Assembly (NCBI RefSeq): GCF_002093975.1
Contig: NZ_MSZZ01000053.1
Location: forward strand, 1 to 64,000
Source of the DNA: Thermoactinospora rubra
Lineage (GTDB): Bacteria > Actinomycetota > Actinomycetes > Streptosporangiales > Streptosporangiaceae
Direction of reading: 5' to 3'
Length of the DNA: 64,000 nucleotides
Both the position numbers and the translations under genes were made by a program. The notes under the pieces were generated by a model that saw nothing but the letters and a program-made list of their open reading frames with translations, made no database searches and had not been told where the DNA came from. Shown here in pieces: positions 42,301 to 50,170 of this stretch; position 1 is the first letter of the stretch, and each line of letters starts with the position of its first letter.

Positions 42301-43992
42301 CTAGCCCGGGCCTCCCGCCAGCCGCTCGTCGGCCTCCGCCTCGGCCTCGCGGCCCAGCGCGCGCAGGGCGACGGCCCGGTTGGCGTGCAGGTCGGGCTGC
42401 GGCTCCAGCTCGATCGCCCGCGACAGGTCCGCCACCGCCCCCTCCGGGTCCCCGGCCTCATACCGCAGGATCCCCCGGTTCGCCCAGGCGGCGGCCAGCT
42501 CGGGCGCCGCCGCGATGGCCCGGTCGAACGCCTCCCTGGCCGCGGCGAACCGCCCGGCGGCCGTCTCCAGCTGCCCGAGCACGGCCAGCAGGTGCGGGTT
42601 GGCCGGCGCGAGCGCGAGGCCCGCCTCGACGTCCCTCCTGGCCTCCTCGTCCCGTTCCAGCCCGGCGAGCAGCCCGGCGCGGTTGACGTAGGCGTCGACG
42701 TACTCGGGGTCCAGCTCGATCACCCGCCCCAGGTCCGCCAGCGCCGCCGCGGTCTCCCCGAGCGCGAGGCGTGCCTGGGCCCGGTTGTAGTACGCCTCGG
42801 GCAGCGGCGGGCTCAGCCGTATGGCGGTCTCGTAGTCGGCCAGCGCCTCCTCGTAGCGGCCCAGCCGGTAGCAGAGGTTGCCCCGGTCGAGGTAGGTGTC
42901 GGGAAAGCCGGGATCCAGGGCGACGGCCGCGCCGTAGTCCTCCAGCGCCTCCTTGGCGTGCCCCAGCGCGGCGAGCAGCTGGGCGCGGTTGACCAGCAGC
43001 ACCATCCGGTGCACCGGATGCCGGTCGCCGAGCTCGCGGGCCAGCTCGATGGCCGACTCGACGAGCGCCAGCGCCTCGCGCAGCCTGCCGAGGCGGAACT
43101 CCACCAGGGCCAGCGCGTTGCGGTCGAAGCCCAGCTTGAAGGCCCGCTCGCCGGGGTCGGGCAGCAGGGTCGAGATGGCGATCGCCTGGTTGAGCCAGCC
43201 GCGGGCGCGTCCCAGGTCGCGGGCGGCCGGGTCGGGATCGCGGGCGTCCAGCATGGCCAGGCCGTACGCGCTCGCGGCATGCACGGCGGGGACCTGGCTG
43301 GCCCTGCGCACGCTCTCCCACAGCTCCGCCGCCTCGGCGCGGCGGCCCAGCCCGCCCAGGGCGGTGGCCGTCCGCTGGGCGAAGTTCCACCACAGCCGGC
43401 TGCCCGGCTCGGTGCCGGCCAGGCCGCGCTCGCCCAGCTCCACGACGGCGTGGAGGAAGCCCTCCTGGGTGCAGCGGTCGACGATCGCCCACAGCTCGCC
43501 GGCGTCGCGCCGGTCGGGCGGCGGCTGCGGGCCCTCGGTCCACACCCACACGGCCAGCCGCTCGGGCGGCAGGCGCCGCGTCATCACCTGTAACAGCTCG
43601 ATGTCGGTGTGGTCGGCGTGGGCGGCGTTGCAGACGGCGAGCACGCGGCCGGGCTCCGCCGTACCGGCGATGAACTCCGTCAGCCCGTTGGCCAGCCGGA
43701 GGGTGCGCCGCGGCGCGGGGACGAGGATGCGCTCCTCGTCCGACAGGAAGGACCGGCCGGGCGGCGCCCGGTCCAGCAGGCCGGGCGCCGCCGCGCGAAT
43801 TTCGGTTTCGTGGGCCTCCACCAGCTCCGGGGAACGTTCCAAAGCGGCGGGAATCAGGAAGTGCAGCGCTGCGGCCGCCACGGTGTACGGCCCGCGGATG
43901 CGTCGATGCGCGTCCACCGGCGGCAGCAGCAGCCGCACGGAGTCCCATCGAGCAGGCGGTGCACCCTGAACCCAACGATGAGAGCCGGTCAC
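42301..43992 (-). CDS. Large tetratricopeptide repeat protein
   Basis: A 563-residue protein. The N-terminal 170 residues contain RVLAVCNAAHADHTDIELLQVMTRRL, which resembles a decayed Walker B region of AAA/STAND ATPases (VVDDLHWAD..), but no Walker A is visible. From about 215 to the end there are roughly nine TPR units (for example YLDRGNLCYRLGRYEEALADYETAIRLSP and YYNRAQARLALGETAAALADLGRVIELDP). It would bind proteins or peptides. The GTG at 43992 overlaps the stop of a 24-residue peptide gene (GTGA), so the peptide and this protein are made together. Confidence 0.85.
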   Translation of the reverse strand: MTGSHRWVQGAPPARWDSVRLLLPPVDAHRRIRGPYTVAAAALHFLIPAALERSPELVEAHETEIRAAAPGLLDRAPPGRSFLSDEERILVPAPRRTLRLANGLTEFIAGTAEPGRVLAVCNAAHADHTDIELLQVMTRRLPPERLAVWVWTEGPQPPPDRRDAGELWAIVDRCTQEGFLHAVVELGERGLAGTEPGSRLWWNFAQRTATALGGLGRRAEAAELWESVRRASQVPAVHAASAYGLAMLDARDPDPAARDLGRARGWLNQAIAISTLLPDPGERAFKLGFDRNALALVEFRLGRLREALALVESAIELARELGDRHPVHRMVLLVNRAQLLAALGHAKEALEDYGAAVALDPGFPDTYLDRGNLCYRLGRYEEALADYETAIRLSPPLPEAYYNRAQARLALGETAAALADLGRVIELDPEYVDAYVNRAGLLAGLERDEEARRDVEAGLALAPANPHLLAVLGQLETAAGRFAAAREAFDRAIAAAPELAAAWANRGILRYEAGDPEGAVADLSRAIELEPQPDLHANRAVALRALGREAEAEADERLAGGPG

Positions 43993-44063
43993 CCCTTGTG
44001 GATGACGCTGGAGGCCCCCGTGAGCTTCGCGGTTCCAGGCTTGCGGACGACGATCCTCTTCAT
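43989..44063 (-). CDS. 24-residue peptide gene coupled to the TPR gene
   Basis: The peptide begins MKRIVVRKPGTAKLTGASSV and ends IHKG. It has a strong ribosome binding site (GAGGGGAG) 7 bases before the ATG at 44063, and its stop overlaps the TPR gene start. It is basic (five Lys/Arg in the first 13 residues), has no hydrophobic signal, and carries Thr/Ser in its second half. It could be a precursor of a modified peptide, an intracellular signal bound by the TPR protein, or a coupling leader. No modification enzyme is next to it. I do not recognise the family. Confidence 0.65.
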   Translation of the reverse strand: MKRIVVRKPGTAKLTGASSVIHKG

Positions 44064-44120
44064 CCCTGCACTCCCCTCGAGTCGGGACCTCAATTATTCG
44101 GACGTTCCAGCGATTAGCAA

Positions 44121-44139
44121 GACTTATGCAAGATAAGTC
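44121..44139 (-). promoter_or_regulatory. Inverted repeat upstream of the peptide/TPR genes
   Basis: GACTTAT (44121-44127) and ATAAGTC (44133-44139) are perfect inverted arms around a 5-base centre, about 60 bases before the peptide start. The surrounding 44085-44165 is clearly more AT-rich than the rest of the window. It is likely an operator or promoter element. Confidence 0.5.
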
Positions 44140-44189
44140 AGATACTTCTCAGGAAATACCCGAAAAGGTAAGGAACCGATTTACGCTCC

Positions 44190-45434
44190 TCAGTCCGTCC
44201 GAAACCACGACGCCGCTTCCGAATTCCGCCGTTCCGCCTCCTCCATGAGCGAGCAGAGGCAGCGGCCCGACAGGATGACGGGCTCGCAGCACCCGTGGGA
44301 GGCGTGGGCGCGCGCCAGGAGCGCCGCACGGGCGATGAGCCGGTCCAGGTTGGGCTCGTCGGTGCCCTTGGCCGCCATCGTCCGCCAGGGGCAGCCGTCG
44401 GTGTTCTCGCACGCGGAGAGCGTCAGGATCAGCATGGGGCCGCCCTCGAACCGCACCGTCTCCGCGGGCCTGTGCCGTAGCTGGCCGAGCACGCGGGAGG
44501 CGCGGCGGGAGATCTCCAGCAGCTCGCGGTCCCTGGGCTTGCGACGCGGACGGCTCGCGGCGGCCGGCACGGCCAGCAGCATCGCGGCGACGGTCAGGCC
44601 CCCGCCCACGAGCAGCTGCCAGTCCGCGGCCTCGCCGAAGCCGAGGACCGCGATGGCGGCCACCCACAGCGGCTGGGACGACATCATGATCGAGCTGGGC
44701 ACCGCGGGGACGTGCTTCTGCCCGTAGGAGCGGGCCAGGAAGCCCAGCGCGCACGAGACCACGGCCAGGTGCGCCATGATCAGCCAGTCCATGGGCCGCT
44801 CCGGCAGCTCCAGCCCGCCGGGCGCGGCCGCCACCCCCGTGAGCAGACCGATCACGCCGAGCTGGATGACCGTCACGGCGTACGCGTCGAACGTCCGCCG
44901 CTTCCTGGACATGTGCCCGAGCGCCAGAGTGTGGATCGAGTACAGCACCGCCGCGCCGAGCGTCGCCGCGAGCGCGAGATACGACAGCTTGCCGTGCTCG
45001 CCGCCGAGCAGGGTGAAGGTGGTCATCCCCCCGAGGGCGAGCGCGACGCCCACCCAGATCCGCCACGGCACGGGCGTCTTGAACACCAGCAGGCCGAGCA
45101 CGGGCGTGATGACCACGCCGCAGCCGACCGCGAAACCGGACACCGACGAGGTCAGGCCATGCAGCCCCCACGCCTGGGAGAACTGGCCGACGCCGAACAT
45201 GAGCCCCAGGAGCGCGGCCTGACCCCAGGTCGCACGCGAAAGCCCCCGCAGGCAGCTCGGGCGGATCAGGAACAGGGTCAGCGCGGCGAGAGAGTACCGC
45301 GTGGCCAGCACGTCCTGGACCGCCAAGCGCGAGATCAGATCGTCCATCAGCGGGAAGGCCGACCCCCAGGCGGCGCTGACGAACAACAGAAGCACGGCTC
45401 CCGTGAGGGGTCTGGGAGCGGGCACGACTGCCAT
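44190..45434 (-). CDS. EamA/DMT transporter with Cys-rich cytosolic tail
   Basis: A 414-residue protein. Residues 1 to about 293 form ten helices in two EamA repeats (AWGSAFPLMDDLISR, ATRYSLAALTLFLIRP, LLVFKTPVPWRIWVGVALALGGM), typical of drug/metabolite exporters. The remaining 120 residues are soluble and unusual. They hold a basic linker (SRPRRKPRDRELLEISRRASRV) and a domain with six cysteines in ACENTDGCPWRT and ASHGCCEPVILSGRCLCSLMEE. Such a tail is not normal for the family and may bind metal. The frame is continuous, so it is a fusion, not a separate gene. Confidence 0.85.
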   Translation of the reverse strand: MAVVPAPRPLTGAVLLLFVSAAWGSAFPLMDDLISRLAVQDVLATRYSLAALTLFLIRPSCLRGLSRATWGQAALLGLMFGVGQFSQAWGLHGLTSSVSGFAVGCGVVITPVLGLLVFKTPVPWRIWVGVALALGGMTTFTLLGGEHGKLSYLALAATLGAAVLYSIHTLALGHMSRKRRTFDAYAVTVIQLGVIGLLTGVAAAPGGLELPERPMDWLIMAHLAVVSCALGFLARSYGQKHVPAVPSSIMMSSQPLWVAAIAVLGFGEAADWQLLVGGGLTVAAMLLAVPAAASRPRRKPRDRELLEISRRASRVLGQLRHRPAETVRFEGGPMLILTLSACENTDGCPWRTMAAKGTDEPNLDRLIARAALLARAHASHGCCEPVILSGRCLCSLMEEAERRNSEAASWFRTD

Positions 45435-45832
45435 GGCGGAAGCATGGCACTACTTTTCGCATCCGCGGGGGCACGGTCAGTCCGGCGGAGAGGATCCTGT
45501 ACCACTCAGAGTGAAGACCGTACCTCAGAGGTTCGCTATCACCTCACCGGCCGCTCCCGCGAACCGGCCAAACGCTACAAATCCCCCGGCCACCCGTCTC
45601 CCCCGGCCACCCGTCCGCACATCCTCGCCGACGAGGCGCACGTGAACGCAGGCAAAAAGAAGGCAGGCGAAGCGAAGGCAGGACGGCACGCCGCCGGAAG
45701 GGCGGAAAGAAAAAGGTGGTGACGCCATCCCGGCACCTCCGGGCTCCCCAGGCCCGCACCGGCGAGGTGCTCAGGCGGCGCGACGACGGGCACGCGGGCA
45801 CGGCGGGCGGCGCCCGGCCATGCGGAAGGCCC
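45435..45832. other. Gap without a recognised gene
   Basis: This 398-base stretch lies upstream of the EamA gene and downstream of the GNAT gene, both on the minus strand. It contains Lys/Gly-rich plus-strand frames such as one from 45642 (NAGKKKAGEAKAGRHAAGRA), which have repetitive composition and no ribosome binding site. It should hold the EamA promoter and the terminator of the GNAT unit, but I could not place either. Confidence 0.5.
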
Positions 45833-46312
45833 TCAGTTACGCACAGGCTGCTCCAGCAGCCGCTTCTCCCCGTAGACCACGACGAGGTCACCGACCCGGC
45901 GTCGCGCGGTCTCACGCCAGCCATGACGCGCGTACAGCGTCAAGGCGGCCCCCTGGTTGAGGGTGGTGTCCCCGCGGATGCTGTGGAACCCCAGCTCCAC
46001 GGCGCGCGTTTCCAGCGCCCTCAGCATGGCGGCGCCGTACCCCCGCCCCTGGAACTCCGGATGCACCCGCAACCGGCACACCTCGGCGACTCCCGGCTCC
46101 ACGGGCTTGAGCCCGCCCATCGCCATCACGCGACCCCCGGCCTCGCCCACCAGGAAGTCACCGCCCGACGCCAGGTAGACCTCGTGGATGCGGGGGAAGT
46201 CGTCGTCGTAGTAGACGCCGTCGCCGGGGAAGAGCCCGACCTCGGCCAGGCACACCTGGTGCAGGGCCACAATCGTGTCGAGGTCGGACCAGCGATACCG
46301 TCTGATCTTCAT
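45833..46312 (-). CDS. GNAT family N-acetyltransferase
   Basis: A 159-residue single-domain GNAT protein with the acetyl-CoA loop QGRGYGAAMLRAL and the ending ALTLYARHGWRET. The substrate is unknown. The ATG at 46312 overlaps the stop of the XRE/TPR regulator gene (ATGA at 46309-46312), so the two are cotranslated, which is unusual for a lone acetyltransferase and suggests a functional link. Confidence 0.9.
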   Translation of the reverse strand: MKIRRYRWSDLDTIVALHQVCLAEVGLFPGDGVYYDDDFPRIHEVYLASGGDFLVGEAGGRVMAMGGLKPVEPGVAEVCRLRVHPEFQGRGYGAAMLRALETRAVELGFHSIRGDTTLNQGAALTLYARHGWRETARRRVGDLVVVYGEKRLLEQPVRN

Positions 46313-47856
46313 CCATCACCTCCTTGTCGTTGTCCTTGCCTCACCAGCGACCGGTACTCCTCGAGCATCGGATGGTCGCCGTGGCCCGCCCGGACCACCT
46401 GGCGCTCGAACTCGAGGATGGGCTTCATGATGAAGCCCGTCATGTACTCGGGCGTCAGCTGCCTGAGCGCGTCGACGCCGACCCTGAGGGCCTCGTCGAC
46501 ATCCCCTTCGATGAGGCGGCACTGGGCGCGGTCGAGCCGGATGTGCGTCTGGTCGAGGATGTGGTCCTGGTACTTGGCGAGCGCCTGCTCCAGCACCGCG
46601 TCGGCCTCGATCGTCTGGCCGAGCTTGGTGAGGACGTCGCCCTGGTAGAAGTACAGCTGCCGCTCGGTGTAGCCGAAGGCCACGTCGTTCTGCTCGTTCG
46701 GCTTCATGTTGGAGAAGGCCTGCCTGGCCCGGGCCAGCGCCCGCTTGGCCTGGTCGATGACCTCCTTCTTGCTCTCCGGCCCAGCGAGCATGGCCAGCGC
46801 CCTGGCCTCCACGACCGGCGCCATGGCCTGCGCGGCGCAGGAGACCTGCCCGGCCAGGCTGCTGCTCTTCTTGGCCAGGTTGAGCGCCTCGCGGGCGTCG
46901 CCGAAGTACAGCGGGACGAGGGCCTCGCGCGCGGTGATCCACGCCCGCAGCGCCCGGTCGCCGGTCTCGTCGGCGGCCAGGCGGCCGGTGCGGAAGAACG
47001 CCCGGGCCTGGCGGTGGTCGCCCAGATTGATCATGATCATCCCGCTCAGCCCGGACAGCTGCGCGGACAGGCGGCACAGCCGTTCGGCCAGGTCCACCGG
47101 CTGGCGCTTGGTCATGGCGCTGCGGACCGCGCTCAGCTCCAGCAGCACGTCGCACAGCAGCCGCAGCGGCGGCGTGGTGGTGTACTGCTGGCCGAAACCG
47201 AGCGTGGCCTCCTCCCACTGGTCCAGCATCGCGGGCGAAACCGTGGCCGACACGATCGTCTCGTCGGTCCTGCGCCGGATGCCCTCGGCCGCGGCGAGCA
47301 CCTGGTCGTCCAGCCGGGCCGCGGGATTGTTGGCCAGCAGCTGTAACAAGGTGCGGCGCAGGACGTTCTCCTCCTCCTCGGTGTCCTCGTGGACGATCCC
47401 GAGCACGGGGGTGATCGTCATGGGGGCGTCGGTGGGCGGCGGCTGCTCGGGCATGTCGGTGCGGACCACGCCGGGCATGCGGTGCCCGTGGCCGCAGATG
47501 CACGGCCCCTCGTAGCCCAGCGCGAACGGCTCGACCCGATACACCGTCGCCAGGTAGTGCAGATACTCCGGCCCCGGCCGCTTCAGCCCGCTCTCGTAGG
47601 CCGACAGCAGCGTCTCCCCGATGCCGGGGGCCGGCTTGCCATCGCGCTCGAACAACGCGCGGACCTGCTCGATGACGTCGGCCAGCGCGATGCCGTACGC
47701 GAGCCGATGCGCCTTGATCTTCGTCGTGCCGAACTGCCCGTTGCACGTGTCGAAGATCTCCTCGGCGATCTGCGCGGAGGTGCGACCGGCCGCAAGACCC
47801 TTGGCGCGGATCCGTCGCGCGATCTCCGTCTCCCTGTGCTGCCTTCCGGACATCAC
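46309..47856 (-). CDS. XRE-type regulator with TPR-like C-terminus
   Basis: A 515-residue protein. The N-terminus (about 8-125) has two helical parts: GLAAGRTSAQIAEEIFDTC and a Cro/CI-like stretch, IGETLLSAYESGLKRPGPEYLHYLATVYRV. A CICGHGH cluster follows. The long C-terminal part (about 160-510) is helical and TPR-like (DHRQARAFFRTGRLAADETGDRALRAWITAREAL, LYFYQGDVLTKLGQTIEADAVLEQALAKY). Regulators of this build are common in actinomycetes and control development or metabolism in the few known cases. It is divergent from the small gene at 48126 and coupled to a GNAT gene. Confidence 0.85.
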   Translation of the reverse strand: MMSGRQHRETEIARRIRAKGLAAGRTSAQIAEEIFDTCNGQFGTTKIKAHRLAYGIALADVIEQVRALFERDGKPAPGIGETLLSAYESGLKRPGPEYLHYLATVYRVEPFALGYEGPCICGHGHRMPGVVRTDMPEQPPPTDAPMTITPVLGIVHEDTEEEENVLRRTLLQLLANNPAARLDDQVLAAAEGIRRRTDETIVSATVSPAMLDQWEEATLGFGQQYTTTPPLRLLCDVLLELSAVRSAMTKRQPVDLAERLCRLSAQLSGLSGMIMINLGDHRQARAFFRTGRLAADETGDRALRAWITAREALVPLYFGDAREALNLAKKSSSLAGQVSCAAQAMAPVVEARALAMLAGPESKKEVIDQAKRALARARQAFSNMKPNEQNDVAFGYTERQLYFYQGDVLTKLGQTIEADAVLEQALAKYQDHILDQTHIRLDRAQCRLIEGDVDEALRVGVDALRQLTPEYMTGFIMKPILEFERQVVRAGHGDHPMLEEYRSLVRQGQRQGGDG

Positions 47857-47957
47857 CGGTCCCTCTCACGCACGTCCACAACGCCCGAGATCAATAACGG
47901 TCGGTAATCATGGTGTTGCACTGCGCCTATTTAACACTATGAGCCATCACTGACTGC

Positions 47958-47985
47958 TTGAAAACGTCGGCTTGAAGCCTACGGT
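47958..47985 (+). promoter_or_regulatory. Promoter of the uORF/94-residue gene
   Basis: TTGAAA (47958-47963) and TACGGT (47980-47985) are 16 bases apart, giving a predicted start near 47992 and a leader of about 130 bases before the GTG at 48126. Confidence 0.55.
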
Positions 47986-48044
47986 TAAGGATCGTCCTCC
48001 CGTGGACTGTTTCTTACAACCCACGATGGAGAAGGGGACTCCCC

Positions 48045-48083
48045 GTGAGCAGCATGACCTCGTTGCGTGACGGCCTTTCTTGA
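48045..48083 (+). CDS. 12-residue upstream open reading frame
   Basis: A GTG at 48045 with GGAGAAGGGG upstream opens a frame reading SSMTSLRDGLS after the first residue and stops at 48081-48083, 42 bases before the next gene. The good ribosome binding site is the main support. It may tune translation or transcription of the gene at 48126. Confidence 0.4.
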   Translation: MSSMTSLRDGLS

Positions 48084-48125
48084 GTCATCTTGGGCCCACC
48101 GACCAACGAGGCAAGGAGGAACGAG

Positions 48126-48410
48126 GTGGGGGACGACAACCTCGGACACCTAGAGCGTCTGGTGTCAGAGCTCGGTGCCCGCGGACTGCTCGCCCGGGTG
48201 GTCAGATCTCAGTCGGGGCGCCTGTTCGTCCGAGTGATCAATCCGAATGCGACCAGTCTGTCCGAGAGCGTCACCTGCCAGCCGCTTTCGGTCCCCGACG
48301 TGGCGGACTGGTGGTACTGGTGGTCCTGGGGCGAGCGGCTGCATCAAGCCGACGATCCGGCGGGCGCGGCGACGAAGGTCGCCCGAGTGCTGGCCGCGGT
48401 GGGGGAGTGA
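48126..48410 (+). CDS. Small hypothetical protein, partner of the XRE/TPR regulator
   Basis: A 94-residue protein starting at GTG 48126 with AAGGAGGA upstream. It contains HLERLVSELGARGLLARVV, VRVINPNATSLSESVTC and a Trp-rich stretch, DVADWWYWWSWGERL. I do not know its function. Its place, divergent from a large HTH regulator, resembles small-protein/regulator pairs of actinomycetes such as DUF397, but the sequence is different. Confidence 0.75.
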   Translation: MGDDNLGHLERLVSELGARGLLARVVRSQSGRLFVRVINPNATSLSESVTCQPLSVPDVADWWYWWSWGERLHQADDPAGAATKVARVLAAVGE

Positions 48411-48708
48411 TCGAGCGGTGACCGGGACGGAGCGCAGCCGCCCCGGTCGCCGCGCCCACGGCGGCGTCGGGGAGCCGGCGGGGTGACCTTAGGTGCGGAG
48501 ACCCTTGTGGTTCTGGTCACTTCGCCGGCTCCCGCCAAGCCACAACTTCACAGAGCTGGGGTCCGCGAGGATCCCGACCGGAAACGGCCCGGGACATGCT
48601 TCCGGGTGTGTGTCCCGGCCGAGCCGTACGTCACCGGAGCGCGAGGACTCTCCCTCCGCGGCCCAGAGCCCCCGCGTCCCGTCTTCCCCGGCGTGATGTG
48701 ACGACGGC

Positions 48709-48765
48709 CGGTTCGGTCGGCAGTATGGATGGGTCCAAAGCGCATCGAAACTGCCGACCGAACCG
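48709..48765 (+). promoter_or_regulatory. 15-base hairpin before the mscS ribosome binding site
   Basis: CGGTTCGGTCGGCAG (48709-48723) is perfectly repeated in inverted form at 48751-48765, with a 27-base loop. It ends 5 bases before the GGAGGAGG of the channel gene. The rest of the 377-base gap 48411-48787 shows no gene. Confidence 0.65.
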
Positions 48766-48787
48766 CTTCCGGAGGAGGATTCCCCTC

Positions 48788-49774
48788 GTGCTCGTTCCTA
48801 CGACTCCATCACCGTCCCCGTCGCCCAGCGGAGACCCGCTCGACCTGGGCGAAACCGTCACCGGGATGGCGCAGACCTGTGGGAACGACTGGATCTGCTC
48901 CGGCTTCACCGCCTTCCTGCCGAACGCCGCCTGGGCGCCGCTGATCGCCACTGTGATCACCGTCGTGGTGATCCTCGTCATCGCCTACGCCGTACGCAAC
49001 ATCGTCCACCGCGTCATCACGCGGGTGGTCAACAGGGCCGCGCACGGCACGCCCATCGCCGCCCGCTGGCGCAAGGGCAACGCGGTCACCGACGGCATCG
49101 ACGCCCTGCTCCACGAACGGCGCAAGCAGCGCGCCGAGACCATGGGCTCGGTCCTGAAGCACGTGGCCTCCATCGTCGTCCTCGGCACCGCCATACTGAC
49201 CGTGCTCGACCGCCTCACCATCCCGATCGCCCCGCTGCTCACCAGCGTCGGCATCGTCGGCGTCGCCCTCGGCTTCGGCGCCCAGGAGCTCGTCAAGGAC
49301 TTCATCGCCGGCATGTTCATGCTCCTGGAGGACCAGTACGGCGTGGGCGACGTCGTCGACGTGGGCACGGCGGTCGGCACGGTGGAGGCCGTCACCCTGC
49401 GCATCACCCGCCTACGCGACGCCGACGGCCGGGTCTGGTACGTCCGCAACGGCACCATCACCCGCGTCGGCAACGAGTCCCAGGGCTGGTCGCGCGCCTA
49501 CCTCGACGTCCCCGTCGCCTACACCGCCGACATCGCGGCCGTGCGCGACCTGCTCAACAAGGTCGCCGACGAGCTGTGGGAGGACCCCGACTTCCGCGAG
49601 AGCGTCATCGTGGACCGGCCGGACGTGTTCGGCGTGGAGCAGCTGTCCGACAGCTCGATGGTGTTCCGCATCACCGCCAAGACCCTCCCCGCGCGGCAGG
49701 CCGACGTGGCCCGCGAGCTCCGCCTGCGGGTCAAGCTGGCACTGGACTCCGCGGGAATACCCCTCGCCGCCTAG
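48788..49774 (+). CDS. Mechanosensitive ion channel (MscS family)
   Basis: A 328-residue channel with three membrane helices: ATVITVVVILVIAYAVRNIV, SVLKHVASIVVLGTAILTVL, and the pore helix PLLTSVGIVGVALGFGAQELVKDFIAGMFMLLEDQYGVGDVVDV. A beta domain and a C-terminal alpha/beta domain follow. It releases solutes on hypo-osmotic shock. The GTG at 48788 is preceded by GGAGGAGG. The longer upstream frame runs through the hairpin and is unlikely. Confidence 0.92.
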   Translation: MLVPTTPSPSPSPSGDPLDLGETVTGMAQTCGNDWICSGFTAFLPNAAWAPLIATVITVVVILVIAYAVRNIVHRVITRVVNRAAHGTPIAARWRKGNAVTDGIDALLHERRKQRAETMGSVLKHVASIVVLGTAILTVLDRLTIPIAPLLTSVGIVGVALGFGAQELVKDFIAGMFMLLEDQYGVGDVVDVGTAVGTVEAVTLRITRLRDADGRVWYVRNGTITRVGNESQGWSRAYLDVPVAYTADIAAVRDLLNKVADELWEDPDFRESVIVDRPDVFGVEQLSDSSMVFRITAKTLPARQADVARELRLRVKLALDSAGIPLAA

Positions 49775-49789
49775 TCATTGGAATCCAAC

Positions 49790-50170
49790 GTGAGTGAGCC
49801 GACCTTCTACGACGCCGTCGGCGGCGAGGAGACCTTCAAGCGCCTCGTCAGCCGCTTCTACGAGGGCGTCGCCGAGGACCCGCTGCTGCGCCCGCTGTAT
49901 CCGGAGGAGGACCTCACCGGGGCGGAGGAGCGGCTGCGCCTGTTCCTCATCCAGTACTGGGGCGGCCCCACCACCTACAGCCGGCAGCGCGGGCACCCCC
50001 GCCTGCGCATGCGGCACGCCCCCTTCGTCATCGGCGGCGCCGAGCGCGACGCATGGCTCAAGCACATGCACGACGCGGTCGAATCGCTCGGCCTGCCAGA
50101 AGACCTGCGAACCCGGCTTTGGGACTACTTGGTTTACGCCGCCCACAGCTTGGTCAATTCACCTGGATGA
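49790..50170 (+). CDS. glbO: Group II truncated haemoglobin
   Basis: A 126-residue globin of the TrHbII (GlbO) type. The proximal His lies in LRMRHAPFVIG, with Trp at the G8-like position (ERDAWLKHMHDAV), and other family marks are LIQYWGGPTTYS and AVGGEETFKRLVSRFYEGVAEDP. It binds O2 or NO-type ligands. The start is probably GTG 49790; a TTG at 49778 is in frame. Its stop overlaps the GH13 gene (ATGA at 50167-50170), a gene pair I recall as common in actinobacteria. Confidence 0.9.
   Translation: MSEPTFYDAVGGEETFKRLVSRFYEGVAEDPLLRPLYPEEDLTGAEERLRLFLIQYWGGPTTYSRQRGHPRLRMRHAPFVIGGAERDAWLKHMHDAVESLGLPEDLRTRLWDYLVYAAHSLVNSPG

Noticed and set aside
45642..45722. Lys-rich 26-residue plus-strand peptide
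   Set aside because: It is built from repeated AGGCAGGC/GAAGCG-type DNA and has no ribosome binding site.
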